Assembly: GCA_050123275.1 (NCBI GenBank)
Contig: JASFHK010000006.1
Location: forward strand, 1 to 64,000
DNA: 64,000 nucleotides
Direction of reading: 5' to 3'
Origin: E44-bin88 sp050123275
GTDB lineage: Bacteria; Chloroflexota; Dehalococcoidia; Dehalococcoidales; BS750m-G39
The notes below the pieces were generated by a model that was not told the DNA's origin, did no database searches, and saw only the letters and a list, made by a program, of their open reading frames with translations. The position numbers and the translations under genes are program-made. Position 1 is the first letter of the stretch; the number at the start of each line of letters is the position of its first letter. Shown here piece after piece: positions 33,699 to 41,940 of the stretch.

Positions 33699-34865
33699 TC
33701 AGGCGGTCGCGACGACGCGCGGTGTGTAGCCCCGGCTGAACCAGAGAAAAGCGGCGACGCCCAGCGCCATTATCCCCGCCGCTGTGTAAAAAGCCGAGTT
33801 GAGCCCCAGAGCGTCAACGATGCCCCCCAGTATAATGGGCCCGAAGCCGTTACCGATTTGCATGGCCATCATGAAGAGTGCCATGCTGGTGCCCATGCCG
33901 AAAAAGCGTCCTTCCTCAACGATGTAGGCGTTGGCGGCGGGCATAGCGAAGGCGACGCCGATGGACATCAGGGCGTGCATGACCAGCAGCGGCCAGAAAC
34001 CGCCGGCGACGGGCATCAGGGCGATAAAGACTATGGCGGCCAGGGTGCCCATGGTTACCAGCCCGCGGCGGTTATATCTGTCGGCCAGCCCGCCTGTGTA
34101 GGACTGCAAAATCGCCAGCGGCGTGCGCGAGGCGAGAAGTATGCCGATAAGGAAGACACTCAAGCCCAGCTTCTGGCTGCCGAGCAAAGGCAGGAAGGTC
34201 ATGGCGCAGGCCATGCTGAAACCGAGGGCGATGCGGAAGCAGAAGACTCCCTTCATGATGCGGCTCTTGCGCAACCCGTCGAAAACGGAACCCTCCTCTT
34301 GAGCCACCATCCTTTCGGTGACTTCGGGCAGGAATAAGATGGTGGCGATAAGGCCGGTGAAGCACAGCCCCGCCATCACCAAAAAGGTGGTGCTGGTGCT
34401 GAAGAGGTCGGTGAGGGTGCCGCCGAAAAGCGGCCCCAGGCTCATGCTGCTGAAGAGGATGGCGTTGAAGTGGCCCATCCAGCGACCTTCCTGACCCTTG
34501 GGGGTGATGTCGCCGAGATAGGCCTCGGCGATGGGCAAGTGCATCGAGGCGCCGATACCCTGAAAGACGCGCACCAGTATCAGCTGGGTGGGATTTTGCG
34601 CCCAGATGAAGCAGAGCGAGGCGGCGGTCAGGATGGAAAGACCCAGGCAAAGGAAAATTTTACGTCCGAAGCGGTCGGAGAGCCGCCCCATGAAGGGCAA
34701 CGCTATCAGTACCGTCAGGCTGAAGCCAGCGTTAATAAAGCCTATCTGCAGCGCGCTGGCGCCCAGCTGGTCGGCGTAGATGGGCAGCAACGGCACCACG
34801 ATGCCGAAGCCCAGCATGGAGATGAGCATGGTGCCGACCAGAACGAAAAAGGCTTTCTTATCCAT
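33699..34865 (-). CDS. MFS transporter
   Basis: The ATG at 34865 opens a 388-residue protein with about twelve hydrophobic helices. The MFS loop 2-3 motif reads GRLSDRFGRK and a second-half equivalent GGLADRYNRRG. It resembles drug-efflux MFS proteins. A longer in-frame extension upstream is Arg-rich, overlaps the DUF169 gene and is not coding. It is the last gene of the long minus-strand run. It ends 1 base from the convergent AKR-like gene. Confidence 0.88.
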   Translation of the reverse strand: MDKKAFFVLVGTMLISMLGFGIVVPLLPIYADQLGASALQIGFINAGFSLTVLIALPFMGRLSDRFGRKIFLCLGLSILTAASLCFIWAQNPTQLILVRVFQGIGASMHLPIAEAYLGDITPKGQEGRWMGHFNAILFSSMSLGPLFGGTLTDLFSTSTTFLVMAGLCFTGLIATILFLPEVTERMVAQEEGSVFDGLRKSRIMKGVFCFRIALGFSMACAMTFLPLLGSQKLGLSVFLIGILLASRTPLAILQSYTGGLADRYNRRGLVTMGTLAAIVFIALMPVAGGFWPLLVMHALMSIGVAFAMPAANAYIVEEGRFFGMGTSMALFMMAMQIGNGFGPIILGGIVDALGLNSAFYTAAGIMALGVAAFLWFSRGYTPRVVATA

Positions 34866-34894
34866 AGCGCTACAGTGCCGGCCCGTCCGGCGGG

Positions 34895-35641
34895 TTAGTC
34901 TTTGTCCAGCAGGCTGGGAGCCTTGACCTGTGCTCCCCAGGAGGGGATAGGGTAGCGGATTCCGCCCTGTTGCAGCCCTTTCAAGCCTTCCAGGGCTTTG
35001 TCGACGCCGTCGGCGGGCAGGGCGATGACCATCTCGTCGTCCTGGGCCTGGCCGTATCTTCGCTCGGCGTAAGAAGGCAGGGCGATAGCCGGTTTTTGGG
35101 TGAGGTAGCAACGCGCGATGGCGTCGGAGCAGGAAGATTCGCCGACGCAATTGTTGGTCAGCGGCTCGAAGTCCCGCCACTGTAGCGCCGCCACCAGCAT
35201 AAAAATCTGGGCCGGGTTACCGTAGATTAAGACGATATCGGGCTCAAAGCTGCTTTTGAACAGGGGGGCTATGGCCACTGCCTGGTGTTTTCCGGCGGGC
35301 AGACGGAGCACGGCGGCTTCGTGCTTTTGAGCGTCTTCGGCGGTCTTGTAGATCACGCCCGAAAGCACCTTGCCCGCCATCAGCTCCGGAGGCGGCTCGA
35401 TAAGCCCGATGATAGCGGCGCAGACGGGCGAGCCCATCTCTTCGGCGGTGGCGCCCAATGTCCAGCCGTGAACGCGGGCCAGCGTAATCATCTGGCACAT
35501 TCTCGGCCTGGAATCGGGACGGCGCAGTCCTTTGACCTTATCCATCTCCGCCGTCGAGGCGAACAGCTTGAAGGCCAGAGGAAATGTCTTCAACCTGAGA
35601 TATTTGTCGAACGACCCGGCGGCATCCGCCCAGTTCTGCAT
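34895..35641 (-). CDS. DUF169 family protein, second copy
   Basis: The 248-residue DUF169 protein has RLKTFPLAFKLF, RPRMCQMITLARVHG with conserved Cys, PDIVLIYGNPAQ and a Cys-rich stretch NNCVGESSCSDAIARCYL. It is clearly related to, but diverged from, the copy at 18200. It lies between the NifX-like and MFS genes on one strand. Its function is unknown; the conserved Cys residues could bind metal. Confidence 0.8.
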   Translation of the reverse strand: MQNWADAAGSFDKYLRLKTFPLAFKLFASTAEMDKVKGLRRPDSRPRMCQMITLARVHGWTLGATAEEMGSPVCAAIIGLIEPPPELMAGKVLSGVIYKTAEDAQKHEAAVLRLPAGKHQAVAIAPLFKSSFEPDIVLIYGNPAQIFMLVAALQWRDFEPLTNNCVGESSCSDAIARCYLTQKPAIALPSYAERRYGQAQDDEMVIALPADGVDKALEGLKGLQQGGIRYPIPSWGAQVKAPSLLDKD

Positions 35642-35653
35642 GCTTTTTTCCGC

Positions 35654-36052
35654 TTAGTGCAATCGCTGCCTTAGGTTGAGCAGCTTGCCTTCAAGATACA
35701 GTCTGACCGCTTCGTCGATTTTCTCGATATCGGTGATGATGGGCTCGATGCCCTGGCTGGACAGGTTCTCGTAGGCGCCCCAGCCCATACCGCCGGCGAT
35801 GAGTATTTTGCAGTCTTTGATGGCTTCCATCATCTGGGTGTGCCGGCTCTCGGCGCCGGGGCTATAGCCGTGTCTCTCGCCGGGGGCGGTTTCTGCGTGG
35901 GCGTGGCCGCCGAAGGAGTGGTGCCCCATCTTGTCCCGTGTTTCTTTCCCGGTTACCTTGCCATCCTCCGCGGTTACCACTACGTAGTAGGGCGCTCTGC
36001 CGAAGTGCTGGCTGACGGTAGTGCCATCGTCGCTGATGACGGCAATCTTCAT
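35654..36052 (-). CDS. NifX/NifB-like dinitrogenase-cofactor-family protein with His-rich loop
   Basis: The ATG at 36052 with GGGAGG 8 bases upstream gives 132 residues. The fold is that of the NafY/NifX family: KIAVISDDGTTVSQHFGRAPYYVV at the start and ILIAGGMGWGAYENLSSQGIEPI later. A His-rich insertion (GHHSFGGHAHAE and following, residues 43-72) interrupts the domain and could hold metal. There are no nitrogenase genes here, so a general metal-cluster carrier role is inferred. Confidence 0.8.
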   Translation of the reverse strand: MKIAVISDDGTTVSQHFGRAPYYVVVTAEDGKVTGKETRDKMGHHSFGGHAHAETAPGERHGYSPGAESRHTQMMEAIKDCKILIAGGMGWGAYENLSSQGIEPIITDIEKIDEAVRLYLEGKLLNLRQRLH

Positions 36053-36081
36053 CTTGTATTCCTCCCTGATTCTCTTCACTT

Positions 36082-36480
36082 TCAGTTTAACATAACACAG
36101 GTGCCGTATACCACCTGAAAATTGTTATCGTGGCAAAAGGCGACAGCGGCGTCGCTCTCCGAGCCGGGCTGGAGCCAGATGTGTTCCAGCCCCAGCTTCT
36201 TACAGTCTTTTAGGATGGACTCGGTTACCTTTGGCGGCACCACAAAATCGACCACGTCGACCTTGACCGGCACGTCGTTTATGGTAGGGTAGCACTTGAT
36301 TCCCCCGAGTTCCTTCAAGTTAGGGTTAACCGGGTATACCTCGTAACCCCGGCCCGTCAGGTTTTTAAAGATGCGGTTTCCGTATTTCTCGGTGTTATCG
36401 GTGGCGCCGATTACGGCGAACTTCTTTTTCCCCATAAACTCTTTAATCAGCTTTTGCATGGCATCGGCATCGACTTCCAT
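36082..36480 (-). CDS. CoA-binding domain protein
   Basis: The 132-residue Rossmann-like CoA-binding protein (YccU type) has FAVIGATDNTEKYGNRIFKNL, GYEVYPVNPNLKELGG and HIWLQPGSES. Two ATGs in a row follow AGGAGG; the second (36480) has the better spacing. Such proteins bind CoA or related nucleotides; their role is generally unknown. It sits within the MinD/NifX operon, 9 bases after the second MinD gene. Confidence 0.85.
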   Translation of the reverse strand: MEVDADAMQKLIKEFMGKKKFAVIGATDNTEKYGNRIFKNLTGRGYEVYPVNPNLKELGGIKCYPTINDVPVKVDVVDFVVPPKVTESILKDCKKLGLEHIWLQPGSESDAAVAFCHDNNFQVVYGTCVMLN

Positions 36481-36489
36481 CATTACCTC

Positions 36490-37353
36490 CTAACTCCCGG
36501 CGAGCAGGTCGGCGATGTTTTGCCAGAGAAGCTCAATTTGCTGGCTTATCGGGTTATGGCTATATTCTACCACAGGCACTCCCCGTACGACAGCCTCGGT
36601 GGCGACGTTGTCGAAGGGTATCCTGGCCGCTACTTTCACCCCTTGTTGCCGGCAGTATTCCTCGATGCGGCGGGCGTTCTCTTCATTTATATTATACTTG
36701 TTGATACAGACCAGCGCCGGCACGCCGAAGTGGCGGCAGACGCCCAGCACGCGCTCCAGGTCGTGTATTCCCGAAAGCGTGGGCTCGGTGACCAGCAAGG
36801 CCAGGCTGGCGCTGGATAGGGAAGAGATTACCGGGCAGCCGATGCCGGGCGGCCCGTCGCTGATGACGTAGTCCGCCCCCTCCTTTTCGGCAATCTCCCG
36901 TGCCTGCTGCCTGACCAGCGCCACCAGCTTGCCCGAGTTCTCCTGGGCGATGCCCAGCCGGGCGTGGACCAGCGTGCCGTATCCGGTGTCGGAGATGAAC
37001 CAGTGGCCGGAGAGACATTCTTGCATGGTGATGGCTTCGACGGGGCAGATGCGGGCGCAGAAGCCGCAACCCTCGCAGGAGACGGGTTCGACCCTGAAAT
37101 CGGCTATCGCCTCGAAGTGGCAAAGCTCCTGGCACAGGCCGCACCGGGTGCATTTATCCTCGTCGATAACCGCCAGCTGGCCGCTCCAGAAGGGCTGCTC
37201 CTGCCTTAGTGTCGGCTTGAGCAGCAGGTGGAGGTCGGCGGCGTCAACGTCGCAGTCGGCCATCACCTTGTTTTTGGCCAGCGCGGCCAGCGAGCCGACC
37301 AGGCTGGTCTTGCCCGTGCCGCCTTTACCGCTGAGTACGACTAGTTCTTTCAA
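36490..37353 (-). CDS. MinD-superfamily ATPase with inserted ferredoxin domain, copy 2
   Basis: The 287-residue protein has a deviant Walker A SGKGGTGKTSLVG at residues 8-20, DVDAADLHLLL, then two 4Fe-4S motifs (CTRCGLCQELCHFEAI and CEGCGFCARICPVEAI) inserted into the ATPase. After them come DGPPGIGCPVISS and LVTEPTLSGIHDLERVL of the MinD core. It is likely an Fe-S carrier or maturation ATPase like Mrp/NBP35. Its start overlaps the stop of copy 1 by 4 bases, and the pair probably forms a heterodimer. Confidence 0.88.
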   Translation of the reverse strand: MKELVVLSGKGGTGKTSLVGSLAALAKNKVMADCDVDAADLHLLLKPTLRQEQPFWSGQLAVIDEDKCTRCGLCQELCHFEAIADFRVEPVSCEGCGFCARICPVEAITMQECLSGHWFISDTGYGTLVHARLGIAQENSGKLVALVRQQAREIAEKEGADYVISDGPPGIGCPVISSLSSASLALLVTEPTLSGIHDLERVLGVCRHFGVPALVCINKYNINEENARRIEEYCRQQGVKVAARIPFDNVATEAVVRGVPVVEYSHNPISQQIELLWQNIADLLAGS

Positions 37354-38192
37354 GCTAACATCTCCTTAATCCGCTCGAAAACTTTAGCGAAATTATCCCG
37401 CCATTCCGGCTTGCCCTCGGCCAGGGTAATGCCCCGGGAATAGAGGCGGGCAATCTCGGTATCCAGCGGGATGGTGGCCAGAATGGGGATGTTCTCCGTC
37501 CGGCAATATTCTTCCACCTTGTTATCGCCGACGCCGGCGCGGTTGAGCACCACCGCCAGCGGTAGCTTAAGCTCTCTCACCGTCTCGACGGCTAAAACCA
37601 GGTCGTTGAGCCCGAAGGGTGTCGGCTCGGTGACCAGCAGGCAGAAATCGCTATCCTTGACGGACTCCACCACCGGGCAGGATGTCCCCGGCGGCGCGTC
37701 GATGATAACCACGCCGTCCGGATCGGCTTTATCCTTGACGGCGCGTATCGTCGGGGAAGGCATGGCTTCGCCGATGGTCAGTTTTCCCTGGGCGAAGGCG
37801 GTGCCGTCGGCGTTGCCTGTCTCGACGACGCCCGTTTCCCGGCCCAACTCGCTTATCGCCTTTTCCGGGCACAGGTAGCTGCAGGCGCCGCAGCCGTGAC
37901 AAAGCTCGGCGAAGACCATGACGCGGTCGGCCAGCACGGCGAGGGCGTTGTAGGCGCAGATTTGGGCGCAAAGGCCGCAGTGGCTGCATTTGGCCTCATC
38001 TACTTTAGGCACGGGTATATTGACCACTTCCCGCTCATTCAACTCCGGCTTGAGGAATATGTGGTCGTTGGGTGCTTCCACGTCGCAGTCGAGCACTTGT
38101 ACCCGGTATTCGTCCTTCAGGGAAAGGGCCAAACTGGTGGCCACCAGCGTCTTGCCGGTGCCGCCCTTGCCGCTGGCAATGGATATTATCAT
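37350..38192 (-). CDS. MinD-superfamily ATPase with inserted ferredoxin domain, copy 1
   Basis: The 280-residue paralogue starts at ATG 38192, so the P-loop ASGKGGTGKTLVA falls at the usual position near residue 6. It has DCDVEAPNDHIFL, two Fe-S motifs (CSHCGLCAQICAYNAL and CHGCGACSYLCPEKAI) and DAPPGTSCPVVESV. It pairs with the following paralogue, as in many anaerobes where the two genes always travel together. The preceding NifX-like protein is a plausible client. Confidence 0.88.
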   Translation of the reverse strand: MIISIASGKGGTGKTLVATSLALSLKDEYRVQVLDCDVEAPNDHIFLKPELNEREVVNIPVPKVDEAKCSHCGLCAQICAYNALAVLADRVMVFAELCHGCGACSYLCPEKAISELGRETGVVETGNADGTAFAQGKLTIGEAMPSPTIRAVKDKADPDGVVIIDAPPGTSCPVVESVKDSDFCLLVTEPTPFGLNDLVLAVETVRELKLPLAVVLNRAGVGDNKVEEYCRTENIPILATIPLDTEIARLYSRGITLAEGKPEWRDNFAKVFERIKEMLA

Positions 38193-38212
38193 ACCGCTTT
38201 CTCTCATCGTAT

Positions 38213-38773
38213 TCAGGCGGGTGGCGTCATGCCGCCCATGCCGCGCCCGCCACCCATACCACGACCTCCGCCTCCGCCTCGGCCCATACCGCCGCCTCTA
38301 CCGCATCCTTTGCCCATGCCGCGTCCCATACCTCTGCCACCGCCCATGCCTCGACCCATGCCACCGCCCATGCCTTGGCCTCCACCCATGCCTCCGCCTG
38401 CGCCGGGAGTAAAGCCCCCGGGATTGGCGCCGGCATCGGGCTGGGCAGCTGGCTTTAGCTTACCGTCTTTGTATGCCTGGACGGCGTCCTTTATTTTGCC
38501 CGAGACGCCGGTGATTATCTTGATGTTGGCCGAGGAAAGCACCCCGGTGGCGTTGGGGCCGCAGTTGCCGGTGAGCACCGCCTCGACGCCCTTGCCGGCC
38601 ATTACCTGGGCGGCGGATATACCGGCTCCGCCCGAAGCCCCGGCGCTCTCGTTGACGATGGCTTCGAACTCCATCGTATCCGGGTCAACGATGATGAAAT
38701 GCGAGCAACGCCCGAAACGCGGGTCGAGCTCGGCATCCAGGTTGGGTCCCGTTGCTGAAACGGCTATTTTCAT
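38213..38773 (-). CDS. NifX-like protein with a Gly/Met/Arg-rich tail
   Basis: Residues 1-110 form a NifX/dinitrogenase-cofactor domain (KIAVSATGPNLDAELDPRFGRC, then TGNCGPNATGVLSSANIKIITGVSG). The last ~70 residues are low-complexity, built of GMGGG/GRGMG units with a single Cys. The tail resembles metal-binding or disordered Gly-Met segments in related anaerobe proteins. The start matches the domain edge. It is separated by 12 bases from the ferredoxin-DUF5320 gene. Confidence 0.82.
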   Translation of the reverse strand: MKIAVSATGPNLDAELDPRFGRCSHFIIVDPDTMEFEAIVNESAGASGGAGISAAQVMAGKGVEAVLTGNCGPNATGVLSSANIKIITGVSGKIKDAVQAYKDGKLKPAAQPDAGANPGGFTPGAGGGMGGGQGMGGGMGRGMGGGRGMGRGMGKGCGRGGGMGRGGGGGRGMGGGRGMGGMTPPA

Positions 38774-38785
38774 GATTTCACCTCT

Positions 38786-39256
38786 CTAATCTGCTTCCAG
38801 TTCTTTGATTCTGGCTTCGATGTCCGCCAGGCGCTGTTTCACCGCGCTGGCTTCTTCCTTGAGCGAAGATAGCTCCTGCTCGGCGCCAAGCTGAGGAACA
38901 TAAGGCGCGTAGCCGGCACCGCCGGTCAGACCGGGGTACTGGCAGCGGGGTAGTCCGCCCCTCCCCCGGCCGACATAGGGCCAGGGAGGCGAGCTGCCTC
39001 TGAAGCCGAAGCCGCTGCCGCGGCCACTGTTAAAACCTCTGCCTCTCATGGTGTCACCCCCTTTGATTGTTTCCGCATATACCGGCGCTCTCGACTTGAT
39101 GGCGCCGGAAGGACAGGCCCGGGCGCAGTCGCCGCATTTGCCGCATAGCATCTGGTCGATAACGGCGATATCGTCTTTTAGAGTTATCGCCTTTTGCGGG
39201 CAAATGTTGACGCAAACGCCGCAGCCGGTACATTTATCACTTTCAATATAGAACAT
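38786..39256 (-). CDS. Ferredoxin fused to a DUF5320-like tail
   Basis: Residues 1-55 hold two 4Fe-4S motifs (CTGCGVCVNICP and CGKCGDCARACP). From residue 70 the protein becomes RGRGFNSGRGSGFGFRG-type Gly/Arg-rich and ends in a coiled coil (EQELSSLKEEASAVKQRLADIEARIKE region), as DUF5320 proteins do. DUF5320 is usually a separate small protein. A second ATG at the Gly-rich start leaves open that both forms are made. It is operon-embedded with 3 and 12 base gaps. Confidence 0.78.
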   Translation of the reverse strand: MFYIESDKCTGCGVCVNICPQKAITLKDDIAVIDQMLCGKCGDCARACPSGAIKSRAPVYAETIKGGDTMRGRGFNSGRGSGFGFRGSSPPWPYVGRGRGGLPRCQYPGLTGGAGYAPYVPQLGAEQELSSLKEEASAVKQRLADIEARIKELEAD

Positions 39257-39259
39257 AGC

Positions 39260-39982
39260 TTACCTCTTCATCGTCAGCAACCGTATGCCCCGGATCTGGC
39301 GGAAGGTCGCCCCCTGGCTGACACAGCGCAGCACCGTTTCCGGTTCGATGACGCGGGTGCCCGATACGGCGTCGATGCCGTAGTCGAAAAGCAACGGCGA
39401 CAGTGGCGCCGAATCCCCCAGCGTAAGCACGTAGGCCGAGGGGTTGCACAGGGACAGCAGCGACTCGATGGTGTGGTTGGTGAAAGCGGTGCCGGTGATG
39501 CCGATGACATCGGCCTGGGGCAGAAGCCTCTCCGAGGCATCCTCGGGGAGGTCGCCCTCGGTGGGGTTCTGCTCGATTACCCAGAGCTCTTTGGCCGTTT
39601 TGCGCAGCTGGGGGACAAAGGGGAAGTGGCCGATAATAGCCACCCTTTTACCCTCGCCCTTCTCCGCCAGCAGGTCGCCGGCGTTGATTTCCTGGCAGCG
39701 CGACTCGTCCACTTCAAGCAGCGAGTTCAGGGTCGCCATGCCGATGGCTGCCTCCATAATACTTTCCGAATAGACCATTTTAACCAGCTCGGCGGCGCTT
39801 TTATCCAGAAGCGAGCCCGATTCTCTTACGGGCGGCTTTCCGTGGTGGTGCTTACTTTCGCGTAGTGTGGAAGCCAGCCCGCAGTAACGGCTGAAAACCG
39901 CCGTCTGGAAGGCCCCCTGGCGTATGTCTCTTACCGGGGCTTCGCAATCCAGCGTGGCCAGTAAGTCGTCTAAAATCTTCAT
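39260..39982 (-). CDS. DUF364/DUF4213 family protein (putative metal chelation)
   Basis: The 240-residue protein has the N-terminal DUF4213 part (residues 10-95) and a C-terminal Rossmann-like DUF364 part with VAIIGHFPFVPQLRK, LWVIEQNP, ITGTAFTNHTIESLL and VLTLGDSAPLSPLLFDYGID. The family is described as putative heavy-metal chelation; biochemical proof is not known to me. Its start overlaps the DUF134 stop by 4 bases, so it is translated with the regulator. Confidence 0.85.
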   Translation of the reverse strand: MKILDDLLATLDCEAPVRDIRQGAFQTAVFSRYCGLASTLRESKHHHGKPPVRESGSLLDKSAAELVKMVYSESIMEAAIGMATLNSLLEVDESRCQEINAGDLLAEKGEGKRVAIIGHFPFVPQLRKTAKELWVIEQNPTEGDLPEDASERLLPQADVIGITGTAFTNHTIESLLSLCNPSAYVLTLGDSAPLSPLLFDYGIDAVSGTRVIEPETVLRCVSQGATFRQIRGIRLLTMKR

Positions 39983-40338
39983 TTCATTAACCAGCCTCTG
40001 CGTCCGCGCCCGCCTCGCTGCCAGCCGAATCCGGCGGCCAACCCCGGCTCTATCTCGAAGTTGCCACCCTCGATTCTGATGGCCTTGCCCTTGAGCAGGG
40101 CGTCGGCTATCTTCTGCCGCGCCGAAGCCAGCACCCTCTGGAAGGTGGCGCGGGAGACGTTCATCTTCTGGGCGCTCGGCGCTTGCTCCAGCCCCTCCAG
40201 GTCTTTGAGCCGGATTGCCTCGGCTTCCTCGACGGAAAGGCGGACCTCGCTCAAGCTTCTCATCGGTATGCCCGCCGGCTTAAAGTAGTTCGCCTCCGGC
40301 AGGAAGGCGACGCGGCGGCATTTCGGCGGTCGGGGCAT
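39979..40338 (-). CDS. DUF134 DNA-binding protein, likely operon regulator
   Basis: The 119-residue protein of the DUF134 family has MPRPPKCRRVAFLP at the start, then a sigma-70 region-4-like helix-turn-helix (VEEAEAIRLKDLEGLEQ and MNVSRATFQRVLASARQKIADALL). It is the first gene of the operon and a perfect palindrome overlaps its predicted transcription start, so autoregulation is likely. A metal- or redox-linked signal is inferred from the neighbours. Confidence 0.87.
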   Translation of the reverse strand: MPRPPKCRRVAFLPEANYFKPAGIPMRSLSEVRLSVEEAEAIRLKDLEGLEQAPSAQKMNVSRATFQRVLASARQKIADALLKGKAIRIEGGNFEIEPGLAAGFGWQRGGRGRRGWLMK

Positions 40339-40360
40339 TACTAACTCCCTTAATGAATAA

Positions 40361-40408
40361 TGAGCATATGCTCAATACTATAATAGCAAATACTGCTCCG
40401 GGAGTCAA
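40361..40408 (-). promoter_or_regulatory. Promoter and 14-bp palindromic operator of the DUF134 operon
   Basis: On the minus strand TTGACT (40408-40403), a 17-base spacer and TATTAT (40385-40380) form a good promoter. The perfect palindrome TGAGCATATGCTCA (40374-40361) begins about 6 bases after the -10 box, covering the expected transcription start. Confidence 0.65.
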
Positions 40409-40431
40409 TACGGGCCGTAATCAGGAAAGGC

Positions 40432-40701
40432 TCAGTTGCTCTTGAAGTAGGACCTGGTCATGCGCACAATCCAGCCCCAGTGCAGGATAATGTGTAAGAT
40501 GACTAAGGCTATGAAAACGAGGGCGGCGTAGTTGTGCATATTGAGCCAGACGTCGCGCGACCATAGAAAAGTGCCGTCGCCGCTGCCTCTTCCTCCACCG
40601 CAGGGCAGGGCCAGCCAGAGGACGAAGCCGGATACCAGCTGTATCAGGGCCAGTATCCCCATGACGACAGCGATGAGATAGTTTCGGGTAGATTTGCTCA
40701 A
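40432..40701 (-). CDS. DUF4405 cytochrome-b-like membrane protein
   Basis: The 89-residue protein has two membrane helices (about residues 8-32 and 55-78). His residues in NMHNYAALVFIALVILHIILHW could ligate heme, as in the DUF4405/cytochrome b561-like family. A Gly-rich loop joins the helices. It precedes fprA downstream on the same strand and may pass electrons at the membrane. Heme binding is inferred. Confidence 0.75.
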   Translation of the reverse strand: MSKSTRNYLIAVVMGILALIQLVSGFVLWLALPCGGGRGSGDGTFLWSRDVWLNMHNYAALVFIALVILHIILHWGWIVRMTRSYFKSN

Positions 40702-40741
40702 ATTCTAGTCCTTACCTCCTCGTTGGTTTATGATGAAAGCG

Positions 40742-41926
40742 TCAGGCGATGCCCGCCGCTTTGTGTTTCTGGGCGATGGTCGCCGCCAGCTTTTCCAGCG
40801 CCTCGTAGTCTGCTGGACGGGGGAGTCCTTTACATAATACTGGCTCCAGCACCTCGGCCTTGAGGCTGGGAATCATCGCCGCCAGCTGCTCCACGGCTTT
40901 GCCGCCCCAGCCGTAGGAACCGATAATAGAAACGAACTTAACCTTCGGTCTTAAAGCGTTAGCTAGAAAAGCGGCGTAGATAACGTTGGGATGGGCGCCG
41001 GCCAGAATGGTCGGGGTGCCGATGACGATAGTGGCGGCGTCCACCAGGGCCATGGCCAGCTTGCCGATATCGGTCACGGTGAGGTCGAACTGCTTGACGG
41101 TGACGCCCCGCTCGGCCAGCGCCTCGACGAAGTGTTCCACCATGAGGCGGGTGCTGCCGTGCATCGAGATATAGGGCAAAACCACTATATTGCCGGGTTC
41201 GTCGAAGACCCAGCTTTCGTAGGCCTTGATGATGAACTCCGGCCGGTCGTACATCGGCCCGTGGCTGGGGGCGATGATATCGATTTCGTACTCTTTTACC
41301 TTGGCCAGGTCCTTCTCGATAATGGTGTGGAAGGGCATCATGATTTCGGCGAAGTAGCGCTTGGCGGCTTCGTAAACCTGCCCTTCGTCAGTGACGTAGA
41401 GGTCGGTGGTGGCCAGATGAGAGCCGAAAAAGTCGCAGGAGAAAAGTATCTTATCCTCTCTGAGGTAGCTGACCATCGTCTCCGGCCAGTGCACCCAGGG
41501 GGTATGGACGAACTCAAGCGTACGGTCGCCCAGCGAGACGGTCTCTTTGTCGGCCACGGTCTGGAAGCGCTCCTCGGCTATGTCCAGCAGCCCGATGAGC
41601 AGCTCCTTGCACTTGGGCGTGCAGACCACCCTGGCTTCGGGGTATTTGGCCGTCATATCGGCGATAGCGCCGGAGTGGTCCTGCTCGGCGTGGTTGGCGA
41701 CGATGTAGTCCAGCTTCTTTATCTTGAGCTCGTCCAGGTGCTCAACCAGCACCCCGGTCATGGTGGGGTCGACGGCGTCGATAAGGGCGGTCTTCTTAGC
41801 TCCCTTTATCAGGTAGGAGTTATAGCTGGTGCCGTCGGGGAGGGGTATCAACGAGTCGAAGAGCCGGCGGTCCCAGTCGACGGCGCCTACCCAGTAAATC
41901 CCCCGCTTTATCTCTCTCGGCTTCAT
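40742..41926 (-). CDS. fprA: Flavodiiron protein (FprA type A flavoprotein)
   Basis: This 394-residue cytoplasmic enzyme reduces O2 to water (or NO to N2O). The N-terminal metallo-beta-lactamase-like diiron domain has NHAEQDHSG and SHGPMYDRPEF; the flavodoxin domain from about residue 250 has VLPYISMHGSTRLM and IGSYGWGGKAV. It receives electrons from rubredoxin, and the high-molecular-weight rubredoxin encoded three genes away is the natural donor. Length is standard. Confidence 0.94.
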   Translation of the reverse strand: MKPREIKRGIYWVGAVDWDRRLFDSLIPLPDGTSYNSYLIKGAKKTALIDAVDPTMTGVLVEHLDELKIKKLDYIVANHAEQDHSGAIADMTAKYPEARVVCTPKCKELLIGLLDIAEERFQTVADKETVSLGDRTLEFVHTPWVHWPETMVSYLREDKILFSCDFFGSHLATTDLYVTDEGQVYEAAKRYFAEIMMPFHTIIEKDLAKVKEYEIDIIAPSHGPMYDRPEFIIKAYESWVFDEPGNIVVLPYISMHGSTRLMVEHFVEALAERGVTVKQFDLTVTDIGKLAMALVDAATIVIGTPTILAGAHPNVIYAAFLANALRPKVKFVSIIGSYGWGGKAVEQLAAMIPSLKAEVLEPVLCKGLPRPADYEALEKLAATIAQKHKAAGIA

Positions 41927-41940
41927 TTTAAGCGTCCTTT

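Noticed and set aside
34866..35180. N-terminal extension of the MFS gene
   Set aside because: Arg-rich, overlaps the DUF169 gene in another frame; MFS proteins begin at the ATG at 34865.
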